64,000 nucleotides of DNA from an uncultured Alistipes sp. GTDB lineage: Bacteria > Bacteroidota > Bacteroidia > Bacteroidales > Rikenellaceae. Below, piece by piece: positions 17,645 through 26,413 of this stretch. The stretch lies in the NCBI GenBank assembly GCA_944326855.1, contig CALVFO010000054.1, positions 1-64,000 on the forward strand, given 5' to 3'. The position numbers were made by a program, and so were the translations under genes. Within the stretch, counting starts at the first letter, position 1. Every line of letters begins with the position of its first letter. The notes below the pieces were generated by a model. It ran no database searches. It worked only from the letters and a program-made list of their open reading frames with translations, and had not been told where the DNA came from.

Positions 17645-19123
17645 ATGCGTTGGTCTGTTTTCGTTTGGATCGTGGGTTTGCTGGCTGTCTCATGCAGTCG
17701 GACCCACTCTCCTGACCCTTCGCCTCACAAAACAGCCAATGAATGGATCTTCGAACAGATGCAGGAGCATTATCTGTACAGTGAACGGTTCGAAACCTTG
17801 ATCGATACGGATTATTCGCTCTCGAGTCAGGACTTTTTTGTTTCGTTGCTCAGTACGCATCCGGAGGATAATGACGGGAAACATCCCAATCCGGTCACCG
17901 GTAAGGATTACTTTTACTCGTATATGAGCGAAAGCAGTTTGACCCGTGTCATAGGCAGCCATGTGTTCAGTTACGGGATCGAATATCTGCTGTATGAGTT
18001 CGACGACGGTACGGCATTGCTTCGGGTCTTGTATGTGGCCCGGGGATCGGTGGCTGAACAGGCCGGTATTCGTCGCGGCGACTGGATTTCCCGAATCGGC
18101 GACGAGGAAGTCTCATCGGGCAATTATCGACGGGCTCAAAACGGTGGGGCATTGACCCTGACGGTGGGACAGCGCGATTACGATGCGTCCGGGGATTGGG
18201 ATTGGTGCCCGGGCAGTCCGTATGTCGTAACCCTTTCGGCGGCGACTCTGCTCGAAAATTCGCCGGTTTATGTGGCAGCCGGTCCCGATCGTTTGGGTAT
18301 CCCGGGTGTGGCTTATCTGGCCTATCATGAATTCAACTCCGGACCCGGAGGTTTTGAAGACAAACAGTTCGACAATGAACTGAAAGAGGCTTTCGCTGAT
18401 TTTAAAAGCCAGAATGTGCAGGAACTGATTCTCGATTTGCGTTACAACCCGGGCGGGTATACCGAATGCTGTCGTTTGTTGAGCAGCCTGATCGTGCCGC
18501 AATCCGGACTCGGTGACGTATTTGCCATTTACCGGTACAATGCCTCCCGGCAGGAAGCCCACGAAAGTCCTCAAACGCAATATTTTATGGAATCCGAGGA
18601 GGTGTCCGGTTCTCATCTCGATCTGTATCGGTTGTGGGTGATTATCGGGATGCATACGGCTTCTTCCAGTGAGTTGTTGATCAATTCGTTGATTCCGTAT
18701 CTGGAGGTTTTGACCGTCGGAAGCACTTCGGAAGGGAAAAATGTCGGCAGTTATGAAATTGCCAGCGCCCAATACGGGCTGTCCCTTTATCCGATTACGT
18801 TTCAAACATATAACCGCCAGAACGAGTCCGATTACCAGAACGGTTTTACGCCTCGTTATCCGCTGGATGAACTCTTTGCGCCGGGAAACGCCTACCGACC
18901 GATGAAAGATCTGGGGGATCCTCAGGAGTTGCTGTTGTCCTATGTGCTCTCGTTGATGGAGCGTTCCCAGGATGCTACGGAAGACGTTGAATCGTTGCGC
19001 CTGAACCGGACCCCGAACATCGAGGCCTTTCATCTGCCCCGGGTTGTCAATACTCGTTCTTCCCTGGAAGACAAACCGCTACAGGGTATGGTGGATACTA
19101 TGCCCGAATGTTTTCGTCCTTGA
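17645..19123 (+). CDS. S41-family peptidase lipoprotein (C-terminal processing protease-like)
   Basis: 492 residues. Lipobox AVSC with Cys17, so an envelope lipoprotein. A PDZ-like domain spans about 115-175 (GSVAEQAGIRRGDWISRIGD), then an S41 catalytic domain with ILDLRYNPGGY (264-272), Ser340 in HTASSSELL and Lys365 in SEGKNVG. The 25-residue Ser-Lys spacing and Glu343 match the Tsp/CtpA catalytic geometry. The substrate is unknown. It lies between nth and the iron-sulfur flavoprotein gene with short gaps (27 and 24 bases), so the three may be one transcript. Confidence 0.9.
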   Translation: MRWSVFVWIVGLLAVSCSRTHSPDPSPHKTANEWIFEQMQEHYLYSERFETLIDTDYSLSSQDFFVSLLSTHPEDNDGKHPNPVTGKDYFYSYMSESSLTRVIGSHVFSYGIEYLLYEFDDGTALLRVLYVARGSVAEQAGIRRGDWISRIGDEEVSSGNYRRAQNGGALTLTVGQRDYDASGDWDWCPGSPYVVTLSAATLLENSPVYVAAGPDRLGIPGVAYLAYHEFNSGPGGFEDKQFDNELKEAFADFKSQNVQELILDLRYNPGGYTECCRLLSSLIVPQSGLGDVFAIYRYNASRQEAHESPQTQYFMESEEVSGSHLDLYRLWVIIGMHTASSSELLINSLIPYLEVLTVGSTSEGKNVGSYEIASAQYGLSLYPITFQTYNRQNESDYQNGFTPRYPLDELFAPGNAYRPMKDLGDPQELLLSYVLSLMERSQDATEDVESLRLNRTPNIEAFHLPRVVNTRSSLEDKPLQGMVDTMPECFRP

Positions 19124-19147
19124 TACATTCCCTATAAATTTTGTTTT

Positions 19148-19984
19148 ATGATTCTTCCCGAAACCCGATTGATCTGTTTTTCCCCGACGCTTACCTCACT
19201 GAAAGTGGGTAAAGCCATTGCCCAAGGAACCGGGGCACCGCGTCATACGACGCTCGATTTGACCCGTACGGCCCAAGAGGATGAAATCGTCTTGTCGTCG
19301 GATTTGCTGGCGGTGATCGTCGTTCCGGTGTATGGAGGCCAGGTGGCTCCGACGGCCTTTGTCCGTTTGCAACGCATCCGGGCGCATGGAACGCCTGCCG
19401 TATTGGTGGTCGTGTATGGTAATCGGGATTACGACGGGGCTTTGCGGGAGCTGGACGGATTGGCGCGGATGTTGGGCTTCGTGCCGGTTGCGGCCGCGAC
19501 ATTTGTCGGAGAACATTCTTACAGTACGGCTCAGTGGCCGGTTGCCGCGGGACGCCCCGATAACGCCGATTTGGAACAGGCTGCGGAATTCGGTCGGGCC
19601 GTTACCCGTAAATTGGCGACGGTATCCACCCTGGATGCCTTGCCCCCGTTGGAGGTGGGGAATATTCAGCGTCCTCGTCAGCCTTTCCTGGGCCGATTCC
19701 TTTTTATTCGGGACTTGGTTCGTTTGCGCCGGAGCGGTCAGCCTATGCCTCAGGTGCCGACCGTCGATCCGGAACGTTGTACCCATTGCGGAGCCTGTGT
19801 CCGTTTGTGTCCGGTGGGGGCGATTGCTCCCGGGGATGAACTGCATACCGATGCGTCGATTTGCATTCGTTGTTGCGCGTGTGTCAAAGGGTGTCCGATG
19901 GAGGCCCGACGGTTCGATACTCCTTTCAGCCGTATGCTTTCTACCCGCTTCCCCGAACCTAAAGCCAATCACACCTTGTTGTGA
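19148..19984 (+). CDS. EFR1-type ferredoxin with flavodoxin-like domain
   Basis: 278 residues, cytosolic. The N-terminal part (residues 1-165) is flavodoxin-like, beginning LICFSPTLTSLKVGKAIAQG, and the glycines (VPVYGGQ) suggest FMN binding. The C-terminal part is a two-cluster ferredoxin: Cys211, 214, 217, 221 (CTHCGACVRLCP) and Cys239, 242, 245, 249 (CIRCCACVKGCP). It probably passes electrons between FMN and 4Fe-4S clusters. The partner enzyme is unknown. Confidence 0.88.
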   Translation: MILPETRLICFSPTLTSLKVGKAIAQGTGAPRHTTLDLTRTAQEDEIVLSSDLLAVIVVPVYGGQVAPTAFVRLQRIRAHGTPAVLVVVYGNRDYDGALRELDGLARMLGFVPVAAATFVGEHSYSTAQWPVAAGRPDNADLEQAAEFGRAVTRKLATVSTLDALPPLEVGNIQRPRQPFLGRFLFIRDLVRLRRSGQPMPQVPTVDPERCTHCGACVRLCPVGAIAPGDELHTDASICIRCCACVKGCPMEARRFDTPFSRMLSTRFPEPKANHTLL

Positions 19985-20313
19985 CCGTGGTCGGGTAGAA
20001 GAATGTCTGTCGGGCCGGGTTGTATCCCGGCCCGTTCGTTGGGGAGGGATCGGGAATGCGGCGATTGGGGCATCCGAACCCGGGTGATGCAAAGACCCGG
20101 AATACCCCAATAGGGCGACCCGGGAATGCCACTAAGAAGAACGATGGGAGCACCCGAACCCGGGTGAGGTGGCCACTCGGCCCCCCCCTCTGATGCGGCG
20201 ATTCGGAACTCCCGGGGCGGAAATGGTCGTTTTGATGCGAGAAATTGACCCGAAGCCGGTTTTTCGCTTTTTTATTTCGTGGCATTCTTCTTACCTTTAT
20301 CCCTCTAAACGTT
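19985..20313. other. intergenic stretch with short repeats and an nrnA promoter
   Basis: Contains two copies of CCGAACCCGGGTGA (about 20071 and 20154) and two of ATGCGGCGATT (about 20056 and 20192) in changed order. TACCTTTA at 20292-20299 is a likely -7 element for nrnA. No gene seen. Confidence 0.55.
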
Positions 20314-21429
20314 ATGATCATGTTCTCTGCCGAAAAATATCTGCAATTGCGCGCTCTGTTGTCGGACGGACCCAAAAAAATCGCCTTGCTCTGTCATACC
20401 AATCCGGATGGCGATACCATCGGGGCCGCTTTGGCGTGGCGCAGTTACCTGGAAAGTCTGGGACACACGACCTGTTGCATCGCGCCGAACCGCTATCCCT
20501 ATTTCCTGGAGTGGATGACCGATATCGTTCATATCGGCGTATTCAAGGAAGATCATGACGGAACCCTGGCCCGTTTTGTCGCAGGAGCGGACATTATCTT
20601 TGCCATGGATTTTAACCAAATCGGCCGCCTGGATCGTCTCACCGAAACGGTGATGGCGAATCGACAGGCTACCTGGGTGTTGATCGACCACCATCTTTAT
20701 CCGCCTTTGGAAGAGTATGCCCTGGCTTTCTCCGATCCGACCGCTTGTTCGACCTCTTATATCATCTACCACATGATTACGACCCTGGCGGGCGAAGAAG
20801 CCATCACCAAGGCAATTGCCGAGTCGCTCTATGTGGGGATGATGACCGATACGGGTAACTTCTCGTTCAGTAATTTGACTTCGGGGGTATTCCGGGCTGC
20901 CGCAACGTTGATTGACAAGGGCGTGAATGTTCCCTATGTCAACAGTGCGGTGTACAACAACTTTTCCGAAAGCCGGATGCGCCTGCTGGGATATGTCCTG
21001 CATGAGAAGATGGTGACCCGCTATCAGTATGGGGTGGCTTATGTCGGTCTGACCGAGGCGGAAATGCGGCGTTTCGATTTCCAACAGGGCGACAGCGAAG
21101 GCTTCGTCAATTTCCCGTTGTCGATCCGGGCCATTCGGATGTCGGCCATGTTTATCGAAAACAAACATAGCATTCGGGTGTCGTTGCGTTCGCGCGGCGA
21201 TGTGGATGTGAATGTGTTTGCCCGACGTTATTTCGAAGGTGGGGGACATCGTAACGCTGCGGGCGGAAAATCGTTCGTGTCGATGCCGGAAACCATCGCC
21301 CGCTTTGAAAAGGCCATTGCCGAATATTTCGGAGAAGTTTCTCCGGTGGTTCCCGCCCGTGCATACGAACTCGGCGAGCATGAAGCCGAACATGGCGGGT
21401 CGGTAGGCCCCGAATCGCCTTCGGTCTGA
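20314..21429 (+). CDS. nrnA: DHH/DHHA1 phosphoesterase, NrnA-like (nanoRNase / pAp phosphatase)
   Basis: 371 residues from ATG 20314 (MIMFSAEKYLQLR). The open frame extends upstream across the promoter and is rejected. Cytosolic Mn-dependent enzyme that degrades very short RNAs and may dephosphorylate pAp. DHH motifs: HTNPDGDTIGAAL at 28-40, AMDFNQIGR, LIDHHLYP. DHHA1: GGGHRNAAGG near the C-terminus. The C-terminal 20 residues after the family domain are polar. It stands alone, with no related neighbours. Confidence 0.9.
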   Translation: MIMFSAEKYLQLRALLSDGPKKIALLCHTNPDGDTIGAALAWRSYLESLGHTTCCIAPNRYPYFLEWMTDIVHIGVFKEDHDGTLARFVAGADIIFAMDFNQIGRLDRLTETVMANRQATWVLIDHHLYPPLEEYALAFSDPTACSTSYIIYHMITTLAGEEAITKAIAESLYVGMMTDTGNFSFSNLTSGVFRAAATLIDKGVNVPYVNSAVYNNFSESRMRLLGYVLHEKMVTRYQYGVAYVGLTEAEMRRFDFQQGDSEGFVNFPLSIRAIRMSAMFIENKHSIRVSLRSRGDVDVNVFARRYFEGGGHRNAAGGKSFVSMPETIARFEKAIAEYFGEVSPVVPARAYELGEHEAEHGGSVGPESPSV

Positions 21430-21557
21430 AACCGGCTCTGTCGATCGATGCATACGAATCGTCCCGGAAGGAACGTTTGGTTTTCGGAGGAAACGCGGAT
21501 CTTGTGTCCGAAAGTAGAATCGGTGAATTGAATAGGATCGGTTAATTATCGGTAAAC

Positions 21558-22214
21558 GTGAAAGGTATGTTGGGGTTGAAATCGTTGTTTTCGTCGTTGG
21601 GACGGAAGTTTTCCGAAGGATTGCGGACGCTCTATCCGCCGACCCCCAAAACGTTCGTATACGAACGGGACCGACGGTGCCGGCGAATTACCTGGGGAAC
21701 GACCGTCGGATTGGCGATCCTGTTTGTGGTCATGGTGTTATTGTCGAGTCAGCAGTATTTTTCGGCCTGGCTGATTTTTTTCGTCTTGAGCGTGCTGGCG
21801 TTGGTGGTGTTGTCCATCCCGCGTTTTATCACCTTGACCGACGAGGCATTGGAAATCCATTGCGTGGTGGATTTGACCCGTATCCATGTCGAAGATATCG
21901 AATCCATCCGACGTATCGGCCGGGAGGAGTTCCGGCACCTGACCCCTTTGCTGGGCAGTTACGGTTTCGGAGGATATTTCGGGTATTATTTCGATTTCTC
22001 CGGGTGGAATTTTTATAAGCTCTACGCCACGGAACGTAAACGATTGGTTCTCATCGAGGATATCTATGAGGATGCTTATATTGTCAGCTGTTCCGATCCC
22101 GACGCATTGGTCGCTATGGCCATCCGGGCCCGCGACCGGAAACGGGAAGAGATCTTCCGGGCTTCGATGAAAAATGAGAATCGGACCGTCCCGTCGGGAA
22201 AAACGGAATCGTAA
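21558..22214 (+). CDS. PH-domain-like membrane protein
   Basis: 218 residues. The GTG at 21558 and the ATG at 21567 are both possible starts; the longer is given. Two membrane helices lie at about 46-63 and 68-88. Then comes a bacterial PH-like domain: FITLTDEALEIHC, DIESIRRI, GGYFGYYFDFSGWNFYKLYA and RKRLVLIEDIYEDAYIVSC. Such proteins face the cytoplasm and have no well-defined role. The C-terminus is basic (RARDRKREEIF). No operon partner is evident. Confidence 0.75.
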   Translation: MKGMLGLKSLFSSLGRKFSEGLRTLYPPTPKTFVYERDRRCRRITWGTTVGLAILFVVMVLLSSQQYFSAWLIFFVLSVLALVVLSIPRFITLTDEALEIHCVVDLTRIHVEDIESIRRIGREEFRHLTPLLGSYGFGGYFGYYFDFSGWNFYKLYATERKRLVLIEDIYEDAYIVSCSDPDALVAMAIRARDRKREEIFRASMKNENRTVPSGKTES

Positions 22215-22487
22215 CAGAACCGCACTCTATCTGTCGGCGGGAAATCATTGAGGATTTTACAGGAAAAGGACTCTCCTTTGCGGATACGCTCGGGGGGCGA
22301 GTGAAGGTGTGGGGCGGACGGAGTCCGCGTTCTTTCGTGGAAAGGATCAGAGATCCCGTGCATTCGAGTTTCGGAAATTCGGGCCCCGGAGTTGTGTCTC
22401 CAGGCTGGAATCATCGGACGCTGAAACCGAAAACCATATCGGCGTAGCCGTACAAGGGAAAACGAATCTTGTCGCCGGGATATTCCG

Positions 22488-23369
22488 TTAAGGAATTTCG
22501 GAAAGAATGGTTTTCCGGTAGCGGGTCGGCGTTTGTTGTGTGAGGCGTTTGAACTGTTTGTTGAAATGGGCCAAATTGTTGAACCCCACTTCGTAAGCGA
22601 TTTGAGAAACGGTTAACGGAGAATAGGTGAGCAGTTTGCAGGCATGTTCGATTCGTAGTCTCGTCAGGTATTCGAACGGGGTGGTATGGGTGGCTCGTTG
22701 GAACGAACGGCAAAGGGAAGAAGGATGGGTTTGTACCTGATGAGCCAATGCCTCCAGGGTGATTTTCTCTCGAAAGTGTCGATGTAAATAGTCGTAGATT
22801 TTGGCAAGCGGTTCGTGCGGAAGAACGGGCTGATACGGGTACATCGGATAGGCGATCGGGGAAATCAGTTGGAAATTCCGGGCCATCCCCAATTGCGACA
22901 GCAACTGAAACAGGGTGAGCAGACGCTCCATGCCTTTTTGGGTGGTGAGGCGGTGCAGAAGAGTCCGGGTCCGGTTAATCAGCACGGTCGAGGTGAATTT
23001 GATGCCTTGGGCGCTTCTCGTCAAAAGCCGGTATACGGAACTATATTCGGGGATGTCCGACATCTCTTCGGGGAAAAGCCGTTGAGGGAACTGGACGATT
23101 TCACACAGACTCCTTTCCGGTTCCGTGGGGTGTGTGACTGAATTGCATAGATGCAGATGAGGTACGTGGGCTCCAATGAGAATCAACTCGCCTGCGCGAT
23201 AGGCCCGAACCGCCTCTCCGACAAATTCCAACCCGTGTCCTTGGGTAATGTAGATGAGTTCATAGTCGCTGTGACGGTGCAACGGCATCGTAAAGGGTAC
23301 ATCTACCCGGTAACTGAAAGAATGTCCCGCTTCGTGGAGAACGTGACGATGCAGGATGTCGGTTTTCAT
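22488..23369 (-). CDS. AraC-family transcriptional regulator
   Basis: 293 residues. The N-terminal cupin sensor (MPLHRHSDYELIYITQGHGL) has the metal/ligand-type His pattern. The C-terminal 95 residues are a double helix-turn-helix (ITLEALAHQVQTHPSSLCRS, then LTVSQIAYEVGFNNLAHFNK). The DNA-binding half is a strong match to the family. The ligand is unknown. It diverges from ribB across about 90 bases with a promoter for each direction, so it may control itself or ribB, though cupin-AraC proteins more often regulate sugar genes, and none are adjacent. Confidence 0.9.
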   Translation of the reverse strand: MKTDILHRHVLHEAGHSFSYRVDVPFTMPLHRHSDYELIYITQGHGLEFVGEAVRAYRAGELILIGAHVPHLHLCNSVTHPTEPERSLCEIVQFPQRLFPEEMSDIPEYSSVYRLLTRSAQGIKFTSTVLINRTRTLLHRLTTQKGMERLLTLFQLLSQLGMARNFQLISPIAYPMYPYQPVLPHEPLAKIYDYLHRHFREKITLEALAHQVQTHPSSLCRSFQRATHTTPFEYLTRLRIEHACKLLTYSPLTVSQIAYEVGFNNLAHFNKQFKRLTQQTPTRYRKTILSEIP

Positions 23370-23396
23370 GGTTTGTCAATATAGTATGTAATAGTG

Positions 23397-23404
23397 CAAA
23401 TATA
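23397..23404 (-). promoter_or_regulatory. promoter -7 element for the araC-like gene
   Basis: TATATTTG on the minus strand, 28 bases upstream of the araC-like ATG. Confidence 0.5.
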
Positions 23405-23431
23405 GCATGAGTTTGGACGGAGAGGTGCGCT

Positions 23432-23439
23432 TATCTTTG
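23432..23439 (+). promoter_or_regulatory. promoter -7 element for ribB
   Basis: TATCTTTG, 21 bases before the chosen ribB ATG. No FMN riboswitch-like leader fits in this space. Confidence 0.65.
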
Positions 23440-23459
23440 AATCGTTGTTGAATCGATTT

Positions 23460-24149
23460 ATGGTAAAGCGTATGGTAAATGGAAGAGATCACTTATTGAG
23501 CGGCTATGGCACCGGACATGAACGGGTGAAACGAGCTTTACAGGCTTTGCAGTCGGGGCGCGGTGTCTTGCTGGTGGATGATGAGGATCGGGAGAATGAA
23601 GGGGATCTGATCTTTTCGGCTTCGTGTATGCAGGTCGACGATATGGCCCTGATGATTCGTTCCTGCAGTGGAATTGTCTGTTTGTGTCTGACGCCCGAGA
23701 AAGCTCGAAGATTGGAGCTTCCCTTTATGACCGAGCCCAATACGAGTCGTTTTGGAACGGCTTTCACGGTTTCGATCGAGGCGGCCCGGGACGTGACGAC
23801 GGGCGTTTCGGCAGCGGATCGGATAACGACAATTCGCAGAGCGATTTCTCGAGAATGTCGTCCGGACGATCTGGCCCGACCGGGACATGTTTTCCCGCTT
23901 GTTGCCCGACCCGACGGAGTCTTTGAACGAAAAGGTCATACTGAGGGAAGCGTCGATCTGATGCGTCTGGCCCAATTACCTCCCTATGCGGTGTTGTGTG
24001 AATTGACGAACGAGGACGGCACCGTGGCCCGATTGCCGGAGATCGTGGCGTTTGCTCGTGAACATGCTTTCCCGGTCGTTACGGTGGAGGACATTGTCGA
24101 TTATCGGAGGAAGATTCGCCATCAGGATTCGGCTACCGATCACCGATAG
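23460..24149 (+). CDS. ribB: 3,4-dihydroxy-2-butanone 4-phosphate synthase
   Basis: 229 residues from ATG 23460. A TTG at 23445 would fall at the transcription start and is rejected. Cytosolic, Mg-dependent riboflavin pathway enzyme acting on ribulose 5-phosphate. The active-site motif [13 protein letters not shown] and the later [27 protein letters not shown] and GHTEGSVDL all match RibB. It is the stand-alone form with no fused GTP cyclohydrolase II, close to the length of the E. coli enzyme. No other rib gene is nearby. Confidence 0.95.
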   Translation: MVKRMVNGRDHLLSGYGTGHERVKRALQALQSGRGVLLVDDEDRENEGDLIFSASCMQVDDMALMIRSCSGIVCLCLTPEKARRLELPFMTEPNTSRFGTAFTVSIEAARDVTTGVSAADRITTIRRAISRECRPDDLARPGHVFPLVARPDGVFERKGHTEGSVDLMRLAQLPPYAVLCELTNEDGTVARLPEIVAFAREHAFPVVTVEDIVDYRRKIRHQDSATDHR

Positions 24150-24202
24150 GGGATTCTGTGTCGGATCGGGGCTCTTCGTCCGTTCGATTTCGGATGGAGG
24201 GC

Positions 24203-25180
24203 TTATGGGCAACCGTGTCCGATCGCTTGCAGATAATATTCCAACGGGCGGATCGAATCGACATACAAAAGTTGCTTGTCGATACCCATTCGGTCGAACA
24301 ATCTCATCAGGTTATAACCCGTTACGAAAAAGTAACCCGAACGGTCGGTGTCGTACAGCCAGGTATCTTTTTCGGAATAGCTCCCGAGATGGAATCCGGC
24401 CTCGGCTTCGATGTAGCGTGCCATCCCTTCCATGAGCTCGAAAAATTCCTCATCCCGAACCGTACTGTCGCCTAGCTCGAGGGCCATGCGCTCCTTACGG
24501 GCCGCTCTCCGGGTCAGAAACGTATGGATACATGCGGCCCGAAGAGTCGAGTCTTCCGCAGACAGCGCTTCGAGCAGGGCTTCGTTTTCAGCCCGAATCG
24601 CCCGGTCGAACCAATCGATACGTTTGTGCAGCCGTTCGAGTTCATTTTCGGGGAGTGAGGGCAATTTGTCAGCCACGTTGCGGCAAAAGGCGCGATGGGA
24701 ATACTGATACCCATGGGCATATTCGTGCAGCACCATCGGGATCCAGGCTTGGTCCGAGGTCACGTCCGGGACCATGCGGACGACGATTTCGGGCGAAGAA
24801 CAAACGATATAGGGACGCAGGTAATCGGATCTCGTCGAGTCGAAAAACTCGAGCGAGGTCTCCATGTGAAAAGGCAATGAATCGGGCAACGGCATTTTAT
24901 GAAGACGAAATCCCGGCTGTTCGTGCACCAGCCTGGCTCCGAGCGAGTCACCGAAATCGGGCGGAAGATTGAGCCCGTAGCAGGCCGTATCGGTATAATA
25001 CAGCATCGGAACGTCGTACTCGGGGGCGCCAAATTCCGGCCACACGTCGGCGATCTGCTGACGACACTCGCGCACGGCGAACAGGCGTTCGAGAATCGCC
25101 TCTTCCGGTCCTTTTAATGTCGGCCGGGCGGTACAGGCCGCCAGGAGCAAAACCATCAAACTGCCATACAACGTCTTCAT
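24203..25180 (-). CDS. lipoprotein with HExxH zinc-peptidase motif
   Basis: 325 residues. Lipobox LLAAC with Cys16, so predicted to be an envelope lipoprotein. Residues 151-160 read LHEYAHGYQY, an HExxH zinc motif (152-156), and about 95 residues later MEGMARYIEAEAG provides Glu251 as a plausible third ligand, the gluzincin arrangement. I do not recognise the family. The region between is helical and charged. A zinc metallopeptidase is the simplest reading, but the substrate is unknown. The gene is convergent with ribB and lies 145 bases downstream of nothing obvious on its own strand except dusB further left-to-right. Confidence 0.65.
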   Translation of the reverse strand: MKTLYGSLMVLLLAACTARPTLKGPEEAILERLFAVRECRQQIADVWPEFGAPEYDVPMLYYTDTACYGLNLPPDFGDSLGARLVHEQPGFRLHKMPLPDSLPFHMETSLEFFDSTRSDYLRPYIVCSSPEIVVRMVPDVTSDQAWIPMVLHEYAHGYQYSHRAFCRNVADKLPSLPENELERLHKRIDWFDRAIRAENEALLEALSAEDSTLRAACIHTFLTRRAARKERMALELGDSTVRDEEFFELMEGMARYIEAEAGFHLGSYSEKDTWLYDTDRSGYFFVTGYNLMRLFDRMGIDKQLLYVDSIRPLEYYLQAIGHGCP

Positions 25181-25326
25181 ACATAATCGATTTTTCGTTT
25201 ATGCAGCTCCCGTCATCCGATCCTTTCCCCCCGAAAGACGGAAAGATGCTTTCCTTATTCTAAGTCACCCTCAGGCTTTTCGATGGTTGTTCCGCCGTTC
25301 GGACAGCGGGTTGCCCTTCCCAGGCA

Positions 25327-26349
25327 TTATACCTCGTGGGAGAGCGGAGCCGGTACCAAGCCTGCCGTATCGAAATCGCCCCATCGCTGGGCCACATAAT
25401 CCAGCGTGTCGACGATTTCGGCCGGATCATTGGCCGTGACCAGTTTCAATCGCGTGGGTTTGAAGTCGGGCAGCCCCTTGAAATAACACGACAGATGGCG
25501 GCGCATTTCCAGAACACCCACTTTTTCACCTTTGAATTCCAGGGATTTGGCCAGATGCAGTTTGGCCAGTTCCACCCGCTCGCGGACGGTGGGTTGCGGG
25601 AGCAGTTCCCCGGTGTCCAGGTAATGGCGGATCTCCCGGAAAATCCACGGTCGTCCGTAGGTGGCACGACCGATCATCACCCCGTCGACTCCATATTCGG
25701 CAAAAGCCCGGGCCGCCCCTTGGGCCGAGGCGATGTCCCCGTTCCCGATGATCGGGATATGCATTCGGGGATTGCGTTTCACCTCGCCGATGAGGGTCCA
25801 GTCGGCCTCGCCCCGGTATAGCTGAGCCCGGGTGCGTCCATGAATGGTCAGGGCTGCGATGCCCACATCCTGCAGGCGTTCGGCGATCTCGACGATGTTT
25901 TTGGAGTCCTCATCCCAGCCCAACCGCGTCTTGACCGTGACAGGCAGCGATACCGCCTCCACGATCCGGCGGGTCATTTCCACCATCTTGGGGACGTCGC
26001 GCATCATGCCGCTTCCCGCTCCGCGGGTGGCGATCTTGCGCACCGGACATCCGAAATTGATGTCGATCAGGTCGGGCCCGGCCGCTTCGGCCACCCGGGC
26101 CGCTTCGACCATCGGTTCGATTTCGTGTCCGTAAATCTGAATGCCTACGGGTCGTTCATAATCGTAGATATTGAGTTTCGCCAGACTTTTGGCGGCATCG
26201 CGGATCAGTCCGTCGCTGGAGATGAATTCGGTATAAACCACATCGGCTCCGTAGCGTTTGCACATGAAACGGAACGAAGGATCGGTGACATCCTCCATCG
26301 GGGCCAGAAACAGCGGCTTATCACCCAGTTCGATATTGGCGATTTTCAC
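25327..26349 (-). CDS. dusB: tRNA dihydrouridine synthase, DusB-like
   Basis: 340 residues from GTG 26349 (MKIANIELGDKPLFLAPMED). The upstream extension would run into the argS gene and is rejected. FMN enzyme that reduces uridines in the tRNA D-loop. Motifs: APMEDVTDPSF, the active-site Cys101 in DINFGCPVRKIATRGAGSG, TVKTRLGW, and the FMN-phosphate site IGNGDI with MIGRATYGRPW. It diverges from argS with 64 bases between the starts. Confidence 0.94.
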   Translation of the reverse strand: MKIANIELGDKPLFLAPMEDVTDPSFRFMCKRYGADVVYTEFISSDGLIRDAAKSLAKLNIYDYERPVGIQIYGHEIEPMVEAARVAEAAGPDLIDINFGCPVRKIATRGAGSGMMRDVPKMVEMTRRIVEAVSLPVTVKTRLGWDEDSKNIVEIAERLQDVGIAALTIHGRTRAQLYRGEADWTLIGEVKRNPRMHIPIIGNGDIASAQGAARAFAEYGVDGVMIGRATYGRPWIFREIRHYLDTGELLPQPTVRERVELAKLHLAKSLEFKGEKVGVLEMRRHLSCYFKGLPDFKPTRLKLVTANDPAEIVDTLDYVAQRWGDFDTAGLVPAPLSHEV

Positions 26350-26379
26350 GTCTATTGGGATTTTCCGCACAAAAATAGC

Positions 26380-26387
26380 TATCTTTA
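26380..26387 (+). promoter_or_regulatory. promoter -7 element for argS
   Basis: TATCTTTA, 26 bases before the argS ATG, inside the dusB-argS divergent spacer. Confidence 0.6.
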
Positions 26388-26413
26388 CCGACAAAATCGC
26401 AAGCATTACACCC

